The position numbers and the translations under genes are program-made. The notes beneath the pieces were generated by a model, which made no database searches, had not been told where the DNA came from, and saw only the letters and a program-made list of their open reading frames with translations. DNA of 52,859 nt, taken from positions 1 through 52,859 of the forward strand of contig VMRY01000070.1 in assembly GCA_007713595.1 (NCBI GenBank), given 5' to 3'. This stretch comes from Sedimenticola thiotaurini (lineage in GTDB: Bacteria > Pseudomonadota > Gammaproteobacteria > Chromatiales > Chromatiaceae). This document shows positions 18,179-27,118 of the stretch, piece after piece. How positions within the stretch are numbered: position 1 is the stretch's first letter; each line of letters starts with the position of its first letter.

Positions 18179-20515
18179 CTAGGTAGTTGGGTGCATACCC
18201 ACAGTTTTCTGTAGTATGTTGTGGATCGTTTTCAGTGCCTTGCTGACAAAGGGGATACCATTCGTCTTAATAATGCTGGCCTTGCCTTCACACAGCTGTT
18301 TGGCGAGCTCTTCAGAAGGTGTAATGTAGGCCTGAATACCGAATCGATCTACGAACATATATTTGTGTGTTATTGGGCTGAACCACGACAGTTTGAGACG
18401 GCGTATTTTATTGTTGTCATCTGTAAGTTCAAACCAGGTGCCGAATTTTATTTTTCTCAGCGTCTGCTGCATATCCATCTCTTGTTCAGAAACAGCAGGC
18501 GGCGTTTTTTTATCCCCGTTATCTTCAGAAGGCAGCGGCTTGATAATGGGCTCAGATACCTCAACAGGGACTTTTTTCTGTACGCTTTCCTGTATTTCGT
18601 TCTGCGGATCCTTCAGTGCGTTATCCAGTAGTTTAAACAGAGCATGGCTATCTGGGTGATGATAATTACCCAGTGATGTGAGTCCCGCCTTAATGTGCTG
18701 GGTAAGGTTTTGATGGTTGTTAATCAGCCACTGCTTTACCTTGGGATTACGTTTTGCCTCCATTACACGAACCAGACTGTCTATCACGGCAAGGGCTGAA
18801 GTCCACTCTTTGCTTTTCTCTACATCTGGATCACGTAATAGCATCAAGATCATTCGATCTTGCCAGGCATGATAGAGGAATCTATCCAAAACTGGATGCA
18901 AGCTACGCCCTTTTGAACGCTCTTTAATAATATCAATAACCTGTTTTCTGGCGGTTTCAAGACGTTCTCGCCCCTTGGCCGCCTCTTGATTGCGCTCTTC
19001 CAGGATTTTTGCACGATTCTCAAGCTCATTGACCTGTGTATTGAGCTTATGGAACATCTCGTCAAAGATCGAGAGCTCATTTTTGAACTCGGCTAATATG
19101 GCCTTTACTATCTCTTGTGTAGGGTAGTAAATACCGCGTCGCAGATCTTCTTCATCGATCCACCGTTTGCCCGAATCGATCATAAGGTTAAGCAATCTTC
19201 TGGCGATGTGCTCTTCATCGGTCAGAAATTGACGATCCAGAATCGCAACTTTCAGATAGGGCGTGTGCAGATGACTGATCAATGCTTTGGCAATATTGGC
19301 TAGGCCTTCCTCATTCAGTACCTGCTCGAATAGCATGCCGACCAGTTCGATTGTGTCCAGGTCCGCTGCGGGGACGGTGTTTTTATCCAGCTCACTGAGT
19401 AGCTTGGCCCGCTCTGATTCAAGTGTGCGGCGGACATTCTGTATCAGGTTGGTGTCCAGCTCGATGGATTGAGGAATCCCATCTTCACTGTTTGGATCTG
19501 GTAGATAATCTGCCTGGCCTAGTGGCTGTATTTGGCTAATTGCCTGAACGATTGCTGGAGCACTTTTAAGTTGTGCGACATTACCGCCTGGTGAAAATTC
19601 AGGGTGATTGCGATAATTGGGATCGGCTGCGCGACGTGCGGTCAGCAGATCATGAATCGAGTGGAACAGCTCCTCACCAAGGGCCATTCCCTCTCGATTT
19701 GGCATGCCGCGATTAGGCTGCCCATGTGTCTGCTGCGCAGGATGGTTCCGCTCTTCAAAAGAAGAGTGCTGTTCCTGTTCGTCGAAAGCCTCTTCAGATT
19801 GTGCCGGGTTTTCTGCTTTGCTGGGTGGAATGATTGAGCTGAGTTTGAGGTTTGGAAAAATACCTCCCTCAATCAGTTTATCATTCAGGCTCTTATATAT
19901 GGTTCCAGCATCACTAAGTACAAACTTTCCAAATAAAAAATAGAATATCAATAATATCTGCTTATCGACATCCAGCGCTTCAGCGGCTTTTTGGAATGCG
20001 GTAGCGGTATGTGCTGGGCAGGCCGGGATGTCATCTTCGGCCAGTTTTTTGCCGCCACGTAATACGGCCATGCGTTTGCCAAGGGCGAAAAGTTCCTGAT
20101 AACAGTTGTTCTGAACTTTTGAGATCATGCTCTGGATGGCGAGATGTTCCTCCAACGCATCGTTATCCACCATCTCCAACTCAATTTCGTCATTTTCGCC
20201 CATCGGCGTATTGGGGTAGGTGATGTGCTTACCTTGGCTGAATTCATCGAAGCCTTTTTCAATCGACTCCCTGAATTCATGCTCAATTACATCCCTAAGC
20301 GAGAGGATGTGATTGATAGAATCGAAAAACTTAACCTGAGAGGCGTTTGTCTCAGCCTTTTTTGCGAAATCAAGGAGTGCTGGTTCGACCTGCTCATAAA
20401 GTTCGTTCAGCTGAGTGGTGAGGTAAACCATCACCATATCCTTGCATTCACTGAGGAGTGTCGCGTGTTTTTTGAGGGGCTGAGTGGCCACTGTTTTATT
20501 GGACAACTCTTCCAT
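18179..20515 (-). CDS. DUF1631-family protein
   Basis: A large cytosolic protein of 778 residues from ATG 20515, which has AAGGA 8 bases before it; a GTG at 20542 would add nine residues. The N-terminal region (ECKDMVMVYLTTQLNELYEQ, FFDSINHILSLRDVIEHEFR) and the C-terminal barrel-like module (KFGTWFELTDDNNKIRRLKL, then SPITHKYMFVDRFGIQAY) are characteristic of DUF1631. That C-terminal module resembles a divergent PilZ barrel without the RxxxR motif. The middle is helical with a charged coiled coil (VNELENRAKILEERNQE) and a low-complexity Gln/Glu/Pro linker. These proteins are sometimes mislabelled thymidine phosphorylase; nothing here supports an enzyme. It pairs with a PilZ gene downstream. 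Function unknown. Confidence 0.8.
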   Translation of the reverse strand: MEELSNKTVATQPLKKHATLLSECKDMVMVYLTTQLNELYEQVEPALLDFAKKAETNASQVKFFDSINHILSLRDVIEHEFRESIEKGFDEFSQGKHITYPNTPMGENDEIELEMVDNDALEEHLAIQSMISKVQNNCYQELFALGKRMAVLRGGKKLAEDDIPACPAHTATAFQKAAEALDVDKQILLIFYFLFGKFVLSDAGTIYKSLNDKLIEGGIFPNLKLSSIIPPSKAENPAQSEEAFDEQEQHSSFEERNHPAQQTHGQPNRGMPNREGMALGEELFHSIHDLLTARRAADPNYRNHPEFSPGGNVAQLKSAPAIVQAISQIQPLGQADYLPDPNSEDGIPQSIELDTNLIQNVRRTLESERAKLLSELDKNTVPAADLDTIELVGMLFEQVLNEEGLANIAKALISHLHTPYLKVAILDRQFLTDEEHIARRLLNLMIDSGKRWIDEEDLRRGIYYPTQEIVKAILAEFKNELSIFDEMFHKLNTQVNELENRAKILEERNQEAAKGRERLETARKQVIDIIKERSKGRSLHPVLDRFLYHAWQDRMILMLLRDPDVEKSKEWTSALAVIDSLVRVMEAKRNPKVKQWLINNHQNLTQHIKAGLTSLGNYHHPDSHALFKLLDNALKDPQNEIQESVQKKVPVEVSEPIIKPLPSEDNGDKKTPPAVSEQEMDMQQTLRKIKFGTWFELTDDNNKIRRLKLSWFSPITHKYMFVDRFGIQAYITPSEELAKQLCEGKASIIKTNGIPFVSKALKTIHNILQKTVGMHPTT

Positions 20516-20653
20516 ATGCTGCTTCCTTGACGCTTTATTCACTTGCCATGGGTCTGAAAAGAGTTATCGGCCAGTTTGAAGCGTGCTTTAGTAATGACTT
20601 TCAGGGTTCATCTTTACCCTATTTATAAGGATTGGCAAGATTGTCGTTCCGTA

Positions 20654-20673
20654 GGTGATGACAGATCATCACC
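20654..20673. repeat. Short perfect hairpin between the RND and DUF1631 genes
   Basis: GGTGATGA (20654-20661) pairs with TCATCACC (20666-20673) over a CAGA loop. No T run follows on the minus strand, which is the direction of the RND operon that ends 82 bases away. It could be a weak Rho-independent or 3'-end stabilising stem, or an operator for the DUF1631 gene. Confidence 0.4.
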
Positions 20674-20754
20674 GATAAGCTTTGTTCTTGCACAAATCCA
20701 TGGAAATAGCAATATTCCCAGGAATAATAATCATTAAAACTGTTTAATTTTATT

Positions 20755-23700
20755 TTACTGCGCTGAGGTTGGAGTAGCCGTAGGAACAAGCTTGATAAGG
20801 AAGGCCAGCAATGCAGGTATTACAAATAGCGTTAGTAGTGTAGAGAGTGCCAGCCCGCCAAGAATTACACTGCCCAAGCCTCTGTAGAGCTCAGTGCCTG
20901 ATCCCTGAGCCAGAACGAGAGGGAGCAGACCGAACAGACTGGTGGTAGTGCTCATGAAGATCGGCCGAATTCGCGTGCGTACAGCATTTGTGATTGCCTC
21001 AAGTCCTTGCAGTCCTTCGTTCTTCAGATTATTCAGGGTCTGGTGGACAATCAGAATAGCATTATTCACAACCGTGCCAACCAGAATGATAAAGCCGAGC
21101 ATCACAAGAATATCGAAAGGCTGCGGGGCAATGAAGCTGTCGACGAGCTTGAGTCCAATAAAACCACCGGCGGCAGCCAGTGGCACGGAGAAGAGAATAA
21201 TCAGTGGATAGATGTAATGACTAAAAAGCGCGGACATCAGCAGGTAGGTGATCACCACTGCCATCAATAGGTTCCACTGGAGTGCGATGCGGGTTTCGGT
21301 CAGCTTATCTGCATTACCGCCAACGGATACCTTTACTCCGCCAAGTTTGTTTTCCTGTTGCAGTTTTGGGACAAGTTGATCAGAGATAGTCTCCATTGCA
21401 GCCTGAAGCGGGATTGTGTCCGGAGGGGTAACTTGTAACCGAATGTTCCGTTTGCGCTCAAAATGGTCTATCTGAGTCATGCCCTGAGCATATTGGATAG
21501 TAGCCAGGTCACCAACCCGCACCAATTCACCATATTTATTGGCGATACTCCTTTCAAGCAGATCTTCGGGGTTGCTTTCAAGCGTATGACCACTCTTGAT
21601 AACTAGATCCATCACCTTTTTTCCATCAGGCTTGTACTCTCCAATTTTGCGGCCATCCATCAGGATGTCGATGTAGATGCCGAGTGCCTGTTCAGTCAAT
21701 CCATTGGCCAAAACCTTTGAACGGTCAGGAATAACGTTGGCCTCCGGATAGCTGATCTCAAGTGATGGAACAGGGCGTACCTGGGCTTCTGGAATAGCTT
21801 GCTTGATAGCTCCAAACAGTGAGCGGGCAGCTGCTACAATCTCTTCCGTCTCAATGCCCGAAACATTGACATCAACCGTTCGTCCCTGACCAATACCACT
21901 CTCAAAAATACCTCGTTGAATACTGACGCCAAACATGCCGGGAATAGAATTCATCACCCGGGTAAACAGTGGCATCATGTCGCGTGCCGCATCTACATGC
22001 ACACTGGTACCACCGAACAGTGTGACCGCATCTGACGCAACATAGAAGATGTTACTGATCTGGGGAATACCATCCTTACCATCTTCAGCCAGGTATGGAG
22101 CAAGCTGAGTGTGAATGTATTCCCCGATCTCCTGGCGCTTCTGTTCAGAATAGCCTGGCGGAGGAACCAGTATGTTCAGGATCAGGTTACGATTTCCCTG
22201 GGGTAGATATTCTGCTTTCGGGATGAGTGTGATAACGGTAATTATTGCAAGCGTGGTGAATGAGGCTACGGTGACCAGGCGCGTGAATCCATTCTTCAGG
22301 GTGACCCTTGAAAGGAACATTAAGCCACGAACAAACAGGTTGCCATTGTCCAGCGTCGCAACGCGTTCGTTGACTGGTCGCTTGGCTAATCCATAGAGCT
22401 TGTTCGTAACAGCAGGGATGACTGATATTGAAACGAAAAGACTGATAGTGATCGACGCCGTGATGGCGATGGCGATATCTCGGAATAGCTGACCGGCTTC
22501 CTCTTCAATGAACAGTACCGGTAGGAATACAGCAACGGTCGTTAATGTGGATGCCAGTACTGCCCCCCAGACCTCCTGCGTGCCATCATAGGAGGCATGG
22601 AACGGGGATTTCCCCATTTTTCGATGTCGATCAATATTCTCCAGCACAACAATGGAGTTATCCACCAGCATGCCCACCGCAAAGGTGATACCGGCCAGAC
22701 TCATCACATTGATATTGCGGTCGAACAGATACATGAAAAAGAAGGTGCCCATAACGGATATGGGTATAGCAATGGCGACGGTTAAGGTTGAACTTGTTGA
22801 GCGTAGAAACAGCAATAGCACCACTATAGCCAGTACACCACCAATCATCAGATTGGTTTTTACCGTATCAATTGCTGTATTGATATAGGGTGCCTGATCA
22901 TATACCCAGTCAAAATAGAGATTATTCTCCTTCAGCAGGGTGGCGTTTAGTTCATCCACCACCTCATGCATCTCCCGGGTTAATTCGAGTACATTGGCTC
23001 CAGCCTCTTTTCTGATACCGACAATAATCATCGGTTGACCGTTATGTAAAACAGCGGGGGGATTGGCCGCGTAGCCAAACCCGGTATCGGCCAGCTCTTT
23101 CAGATAGACCCGATGAAGACCGTCATCAACCAGCAGGGTTTCACCTACCTCTTCGGGAGATTGGTACTGGCTGGTTGTACGAATTCGGTAGTTACGCTTG
23201 GCCAGACCGAGCACCCCGGCAGAGGTATTGCTATTGGCACTCTGGATGCGGTTGATTACCTGATCAAGCCCCAACTGATGCGCTGCCAGTCGTTGTGGGT
23301 CGACATCGATTTCCAGACGCTTATCGCTGCCACCAAAAATAAATAGTGAGCCGACACCGGGGACGCGTTCCAATAGATGTCGCACTTCATTATCGAAGAA
23401 AGTGCGGTAGGTGGTAATGCGTGTGGGATCACCTGACTTGGTTTTCAACATCATCCAGATAACCGGGGAACTTTCCTCCCCTGAAGTGCTGGCTACAGGC
23501 TTGAGTGCATTCTCCGGATAATCGGTCACTTCATTCAGCTTATTCGATACCTGAACCATGGCATCATTCAGGTTCATCCCGACTTTGAAAGTCAGGCTGA
23601 TAGTGCCGTAATCGTTAAAGCTTGAGCTCTCCAGTAAAGAGAGACCTGGAACGCTTTTAAGTACCTCTTCCTGTTTTTCAATGATCTCTTTTTCAATCTC

Positions 23701-23871
23701 ATAGGGACTGGCACCGGGCCAGGAAGTGCGTACACTGATCTTGGGCGCTTCGACATCAGGCGTAAGCTGAACTGGCAGGCGGTTGAGGCCGATCAGCCCA
23801 AACAGAATTACCAATATGACCACAGCAAAGGTGGATACTGGCTGTTGGATCGACTGTTTTACGATATCCAT
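20755..23871 (-). CDS. RND-family (HAE1-like) efflux transporter
   Basis: Inner-membrane pump subunit of a tripartite efflux system, 1038 residues, with 12 predicted membrane segments and two large periplasmic loops. The N-terminus SIQQPVSTFAVVILVILFGL and TPDVEAPKISVRTSWPGASP are typical of the AcrB/HAE1 fold. The duplicated core is seen as FAVGMLVDNSIVVLENIDRH in TM4 and TVVNNAILIVHQTL in TM10. Two of the four proton-relay residues of AcrB differ: the Asp pair D407/D408 is D404/N405 here, and the K940 position is N936, while the TM11 arginine (VRTRIRP) remains. It lies 10 bases after the adaptor gene, in a marR-adaptor-pump operon. The outer-membrane channel is not nearby. Substrate unknown. 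Confidence 0.92.
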   Translation of the reverse strand: MDIVKQSIQQPVSTFAVVILVILFGLIGLNRLPVQLTPDVEAPKISVRTSWPGASPYEIEKEIIEKQEEVLKSVPGLSLLESSSFNDYGTISLTFKVGMNLNDAMVQVSNKLNEVTDYPENALKPVASTSGEESSPVIWMMLKTKSGDPTRITTYRTFFDNEVRHLLERVPGVGSLFIFGGSDKRLEIDVDPQRLAAHQLGLDQVINRIQSANSNTSAGVLGLAKRNYRIRTTSQYQSPEEVGETLLVDDGLHRVYLKELADTGFGYAANPPAVLHNGQPMIIVGIRKEAGANVLELTREMHEVVDELNATLLKENNLYFDWVYDQAPYINTAIDTVKTNLMIGGVLAIVVLLLFLRSTSSTLTVAIAIPISVMGTFFFMYLFDRNINVMSLAGITFAVGMLVDNSIVVLENIDRHRKMGKSPFHASYDGTQEVWGAVLASTLTTVAVFLPVLFIEEEAGQLFRDIAIAITASITISLFVSISVIPAVTNKLYGLAKRPVNERVATLDNGNLFVRGLMFLSRVTLKNGFTRLVTVASFTTLAIITVITLIPKAEYLPQGNRNLILNILVPPPGYSEQKRQEIGEYIHTQLAPYLAEDGKDGIPQISNIFYVASDAVTLFGGTSVHVDAARDMMPLFTRVMNSIPGMFGVSIQRGIFESGIGQGRTVDVNVSGIETEEIVAAARSLFGAIKQAIPEAQVRPVPSLEISYPEANVIPDRSKVLANGLTEQALGIYIDILMDGRKIGEYKPDGKKVMDLVIKSGHTLESNPEDLLERSIANKYGELVRVGDLATIQYAQGMTQIDHFERKRNIRLQVTPPDTIPLQAAMETISDQLVPKLQQENKLGGVKVSVGGNADKLTETRIALQWNLLMAVVITYLLMSALFSHYIYPLIILFSVPLAAAGGFIGLKLVDSFIAPQPFDILVMLGFIILVGTVVNNAILIVHQTLNNLKNEGLQGLEAITNAVRTRIRPIFMSTTTSLFGLLPLVLAQGSGTELYRGLGSVILGGLALSTLLTLFVIPALLAFLIKLVPTATPTSAQ

Positions 23872-23881
23872 CGGCTACCTG

Positions 23882-24934
23882 CTATTTATCCACAACCAGG
23901 ACGGACTGATCGGGTTTTAGCCGGTCATTGCCGTCAATCACTACTTGCATGCCTGCGGTTACAGGGGGGTTCAGAATGCCCAGTCTATCGCCACTTCGCA
24001 AAACGATTTCAATGGGTAACAGCTTGGCCTGACCATCCTTGATGGCATAAACAAAATCCTTACCTTTGAAGTTCACCAGTGCATCACGTGGCAGCATGCG
24101 CAGTTTTTGTGGAGCACTCGTAGGGATCTCAACAGTCGCCGACATATTCTGAATCATACCGGTTTGATAGGGTATGCGTATCTTCAGGGTAAGGCTCTTG
24201 CTGCGCAGATTGGCCACTGGAGCCAAACCAAGAATCTCACCTGAAAGTTTCAGATCCAGTGCAGGAATGGTAACGGGAACAGTCGTGCCGACTGTCTGAT
24301 AGCGGGCCAGATTCTCTGAAATAGAGACTTTAACAACCAGGTCCTCGGTGGAGGCGAGTCTACAGATGGCTGCTCCGGGGTCTATCCACTCGCCACTCTC
24401 CTTGAGCTTTTCCAACACGACGCCGTCAAACGGGGCAACGACGGTGCTTTTGTTGAGCTGTAAATGCAGGCGAGCCATCTCTTCGTCCAAAATTTCACGC
24501 TTTTTCAGCAGAGACCTATGATCAAACAGAGCATCGTCATAGGCTTGATGACTGGCTGAATTTGAGGCAAGCAGGCTTTCCAGTCGTTTCAGTGTGCGCG
24601 TGAGTTTTTCAATATCAGCTGAGACCTGTGCCCGCTGTTTCTGTTTGATATCTATGTCCTTGAGGGTGAGGTCGGTGTTCAACTCGACCAGCGCCTGTCC
24701 TGATTTGATCAGGGCACCTTCTAACGCATGTTGCTGGATGACACGACCCGATGTCTCCCCGGAAACGGCAGAGATCCGATCAAAGTCGATTATTCCTGTG
24801 AGTAAATTTGTGGTTGCGACCTCTTGTTCAGTGACCGTTTCAACAACGACACGGGCCGGGGGCGCATCTGCGCCGAGCGAATAGGTGCAGTAGCTGGCAA
24901 GCACAAAAAAGAGTATCAGGAGTGTTGGTCTCAT
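23882..24934 (-). CDS. RND periplasmic adaptor (membrane fusion protein)
   Basis: A 350-residue HlyD/AcrA-like adaptor linking the RND pump to an outer-membrane channel. A signal peptide covers about residues 1-21 (ending SLGA before DAPP), with no lipobox cysteine in the right place, so it is anchored by the complex rather than by lipid. The biotinyl-lipoyl halves are GETSGRVIQQHALEGALIKS and VVAPFDGVVLEKLKESGEWI; between them is the helical hairpin (DIKQKQRAQVSADIEKLTR onward). The beta-barrel and membrane-proximal domains follow, including LPRDALVNFKGKDFVYAI. Its ATG overlaps the marR stop by 4 bases and the pump follows after 10 bases. Confidence 0.92.
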   Translation of the reverse strand: MRPTLLILFFVLASYCTYSLGADAPPARVVVETVTEQEVATTNLLTGIIDFDRISAVSGETSGRVIQQHALEGALIKSGQALVELNTDLTLKDIDIKQKQRAQVSADIEKLTRTLKRLESLLASNSASHQAYDDALFDHRSLLKKREILDEEMARLHLQLNKSTVVAPFDGVVLEKLKESGEWIDPGAAICRLASTEDLVVKVSISENLARYQTVGTTVPVTIPALDLKLSGEILGLAPVANLRSKSLTLKIRIPYQTGMIQNMSATVEIPTSAPQKLRMLPRDALVNFKGKDFVYAIKDGQAKLLPIEIVLRSGDRLGILNPPVTAGMQVVIDGNDRLKPDQSVLVVDK

Positions 24935-25356
24935 TTCAGGTTGTCCATTATTCTTGAAAGCAGGTCAATAAGTTGTGTCTGTTCAATTTTTGATAAGCCC
25001 TGATAGGCTCGGTTGCGGAAATTCATGGCTAACGCCTCTAGCTCAGGGCGCATGGTTATTGCCTGTTGTGATAAAAACACCTGAATCGCTCTACGATCTC
25101 CGGGGGCCTGTTTTCGGATGATCAGGGATTTGGCTTCTATTTTCTCAAGTATGCGCGTCACATTTGGCCGGTCTTTGCCTAATCTGCTGGCAATTTCATG
25201 TTGGGATAGCCCATCGTTTTCCCAGAGAAGCCCCAGCACAGCAAACTGGACCGGTGTAATCCCAAAAGGCGCCAACTCTTTAGCGAAACCGTGCTTGAAC
25301 AGCGCGGTGGTGCGTAACAGTTGAAAACCTGGTCCACTCCTGAGGGCGTAGGTCAT
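24931..25356 (-). CDS. MarR-family transcriptional regulator
   Basis: A 141-residue winged helix-turn-helix protein. The MarR core is clear: FGITPVQFAVLGLLWENDGL, then the recognition-helix region SQHEIASRLGKDRPNVTRIL, and the wing AKSLIIRKQAPGDRRAIQVF with the conserved D-R-R. It leads the adaptor-pump operon, so it most likely represses its own operon until a phenolic or similar small molecule binds. A perfect palindrome 19 bases before its start codon (25375-25390) is the obvious operator. GGGGAA lies about 10 bases before the ATG. Confidence 0.93.
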   Translation of the reverse strand: MTYALRSGPGFQLLRTTALFKHGFAKELAPFGITPVQFAVLGLLWENDGLSQHEIASRLGKDRPNVTRILEKIEAKSLIIRKQAPGDRRAIQVFLSQQAITMRPELEALAMNFRNRAYQGLSKIEQTQLIDLLSRIMDNLK

Positions 25357-25374
25357 AGGGTGTTCCCCAAATAT

Positions 25375-25390
25375 AGTTGTCGTGACAACT
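25375..25390. promoter_or_regulatory. Candidate MarR operator
   Basis: AGTTGTC (25375-25381), GT, GACAACT (25384-25390): a perfect 7-base inverted repeat with a 2-base centre. It is placed 19 bases upstream of the marR start, where a repressor would block transcription. Its size and TTG/CAA halves are typical of MarR-family operators. Position and symmetry are seen; binding is inferred. Confidence 0.65.
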
Positions 25391-25513
25391 TATGTCTCGA
25401 TTCCCTCAATGTCAAATTAAATCGTCGTTCAGCTTTGGTTAAGGTGGCAGGAGCTAATCTGTGCTCAACGGTAGGGGAATGGTCCCCAGACCAGTAGAAA
25501 AAAGGAAAAAGTC

Positions 25514-26056
25514 ATGAAAAAGAGCACTCTGCTATTAGCCGCTACATTGAGCACAGTAACTGCTGTTTCAATGGCAGATAACAGCTTTTATGATAAGGCG
25601 CGCGTAATTAACAGCCAACCGTTATATGAGACCGTGCGGGTCAATCACCCAGAGGAGCGCTGCTGGAATGAACGGGTAGAGCATCGCGGTGGTTCGCGCA
25701 GTGATTCCTACACGCCGAGTATAGCCGGTGCCATTGTTGGTGGTGTGGTGGGCAATCAGTTTGGTAAGGGAAAGGGTAAAGATGCAATGACAGTTGCAGG
25801 TGTCTTACTTGGGGCGTCGGTGGGAAATGACCTGGGAAAAAGGCCCGGTCGCAGTTATGTCACCTCTGAGCGGCGCTGTGAGTCGGTGGATAATTTCAGG
25901 GAACATGAAGAGCTGGTTGGATATCGTGTAAAATACAGATATAACGGGCAGGTTTTCCATACCCGTACCAGTCAGGATCCGGGTAAGTTTATCAATGTAA
26001 GGGTCTCTGTTGCTCCAACTGAAGGTGCTAATTATGACTTTCGGGAATATGATTGA
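25514..26056 (+). CDS. Glycine-zipper outer-membrane-type protein
   Basis: A 180-residue exported protein with a signal peptide ending around VSMA before DNSFYD. Its middle carries two glycine-zipper helices: IAGAIVGGVVGNQFGKGKGK and VAGVLLGASVGNDLGKRPG (Rick_17kDa_Anti / glycine zipper 2TM type). The C-terminal part (HEELVGYRVKYRYNGQVFHT) is the conserved tail found in related gammaproteobacterial proteins. Two cysteines, in EERCWNE and SERRCES, flank the zipper and could form a disulfide. There is no lipobox. It is likely an envelope-integrity or stress protein. The Shine-Dalgarno AAAGGA is good. It lies just ahead of the PepSY-like gene and the two-component genes. Confidence 0.8.
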   Translation: MKKSTLLLAATLSTVTAVSMADNSFYDKARVINSQPLYETVRVNHPEERCWNERVEHRGGSRSDSYTPSIAGAIVGGVVGNQFGKGKGKDAMTVAGVLLGASVGNDLGKRPGRSYVTSERRCESVDNFREHEELVGYRVKYRYNGQVFHTRTSQDPGKFINVRVSVAPTEGANYDFREYD

Positions 26057-26092
26057 AAAAGCGTTTAATAGGCGTTTATCGAGGAGGGTTGT

Positions 26093-26416
26093 ATGGTTTT
26101 GACGCTGCAGCGACAGCTCATTGTGGGACTGCTACTGAGTGGGCTACTCGTCAGCCTGCCAGTAGCCGCACAAAGGTATCGTTCGCCAGAAGGTCAACCC
26201 TATAGCCAGAACGGTCGGTCTACGCCGCGAGGTGTGGATCTTGATTCTACTGTTGAGCGAATTCGCAGGGAGACCGGTGGGCGGGTGTTGCATGCTGAGA
26301 CAATGGAAAATGATGGGCATCAGGAACATCGCGTCAGGATCATTACCGATCACGGCAAAGTCAGACGCTATCGTATTGATGCTGGATCTGGCAGAAGTCT
26401 GTCACCCCGCGACTAG
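26093..26416 (+). CDS. Small exported PepSY-like protein
   Basis: A 107-residue protein with a signal peptide (LLSGLLVSLPVAA, cleaved before QRYRSP) and a PepSY-like C-terminus. VERIRRETGGRVLHAETMEN and HRVRIITDHGKVRRYRIDA follow the pattern of that domain: amphipathic helix with a basic face, then a beta hairpin. PepSY proteins occur next to PhoP/PhoQ-like sensors and may modulate the sensor in the periplasm. GAGGAG lies about 9 bases before the ATG. The response regulator starts 18 bases after its stop, so it is probably the first gene of the same operon. Confidence 0.75.
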   Translation: MVLTLQRQLIVGLLLSGLLVSLPVAAQRYRSPEGQPYSQNGRSTPRGVDLDSTVERIRRETGGRVLHAETMENDGHQEHRVRIITDHGKVRRYRIDAGSGRSLSPRD

Positions 26417-26434
26417 TCTTACCGAGGAGTTACC

Positions 26435-27118
26435 ATGCGTGTCCTGGTAGTTGAGGATGAAGAAAAACTCAGAAATCAGCTAAAGCAACGTCTGGTGAGT
26501 GAGGGGTATTCAGTTGATGTGGCGACAGATGGGGAAGAGGGACTCTATTTTGCCGAGGAATATCCATTCGACGTGGCAGTGATTGATCTGGGATTGCCCA
26601 AGCTTTCTGGTATTGAGTTGATTCGCAGCGTCCGTAACCAGCAGATTATTTTTCCGATACTTATACTAACAGCTAGGGATAATTGGCAGGATAAAGTCGA
26701 GGGGCTCGAAGTAGGGGGTGATGACTACCTGGTCAAGCCCTTTAACATGGAAGAGTTGCTGGCGCGTTTGAATGCACTGCTCAGGCGGTCGGCAGGATTC
26801 GCTTCGCCCCAGATCACCTGGGGGCCAATCGCTATCAATACGGCACAACAACAGGCTACCCTGCAGGGTAACGAAGTTCTCCTGACAGCCTATGAGTATA
26901 AGGTGCTTGAGTACTTGATGCTGCATGCCGGGAAGGTGATCTCAAAGAGTGAACTGACTGAGCATATCTATGATCAGGATTTTGACCGGGACTCCAATGT
27001 GCTGGAGGTGTTTATTCGACGCCTCAGACGTAAGTTTGATCCGGATGGTGAGCTGAATCCGATTGAGACATTGCGCGGTCGAGGCTATCGTTTTAACCAA
27101 CTGCAGCCTCCTGCCTGA
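26435..27118 (+). CDS. OmpR-family response regulator (PhoP/QseB-like)
   Basis: A 227-residue DNA-binding response regulator. The receiver domain has the acidic pair E7/D8, the phosphoacceptor D51 in VIDLGLPKLSG, the switch Thr T79 and the conserved K101 in YLVKPF. The C-terminal OmpR/PhoB winged helix includes LLTAYEYKVLEYLMLHAGKV and DSNVLEVFIRRLRRKFDPDG, ending with TLRGRGYRF. Linker and sequence style are those of the PhoP/QseB group. It shares one base (TGATG) with the sensor kinase that follows, which should be its partner. Target genes probably include the small envelope genes immediately upstream. Confidence 0.94.
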   Translation: MRVLVVEDEEKLRNQLKQRLVSEGYSVDVATDGEEGLYFAEEYPFDVAVIDLGLPKLSGIELIRSVRNQQIIFPILILTARDNWQDKVEGLEVGGDDYLVKPFNMEELLARLNALLRRSAGFASPQITWGPIAINTAQQQATLQGNEVLLTAYEYKVLEYLMLHAGKVISKSELTEHIYDQDFDRDSNVLEVFIRRLRRKFDPDGELNPIETLRGRGYRFNQLQPPA

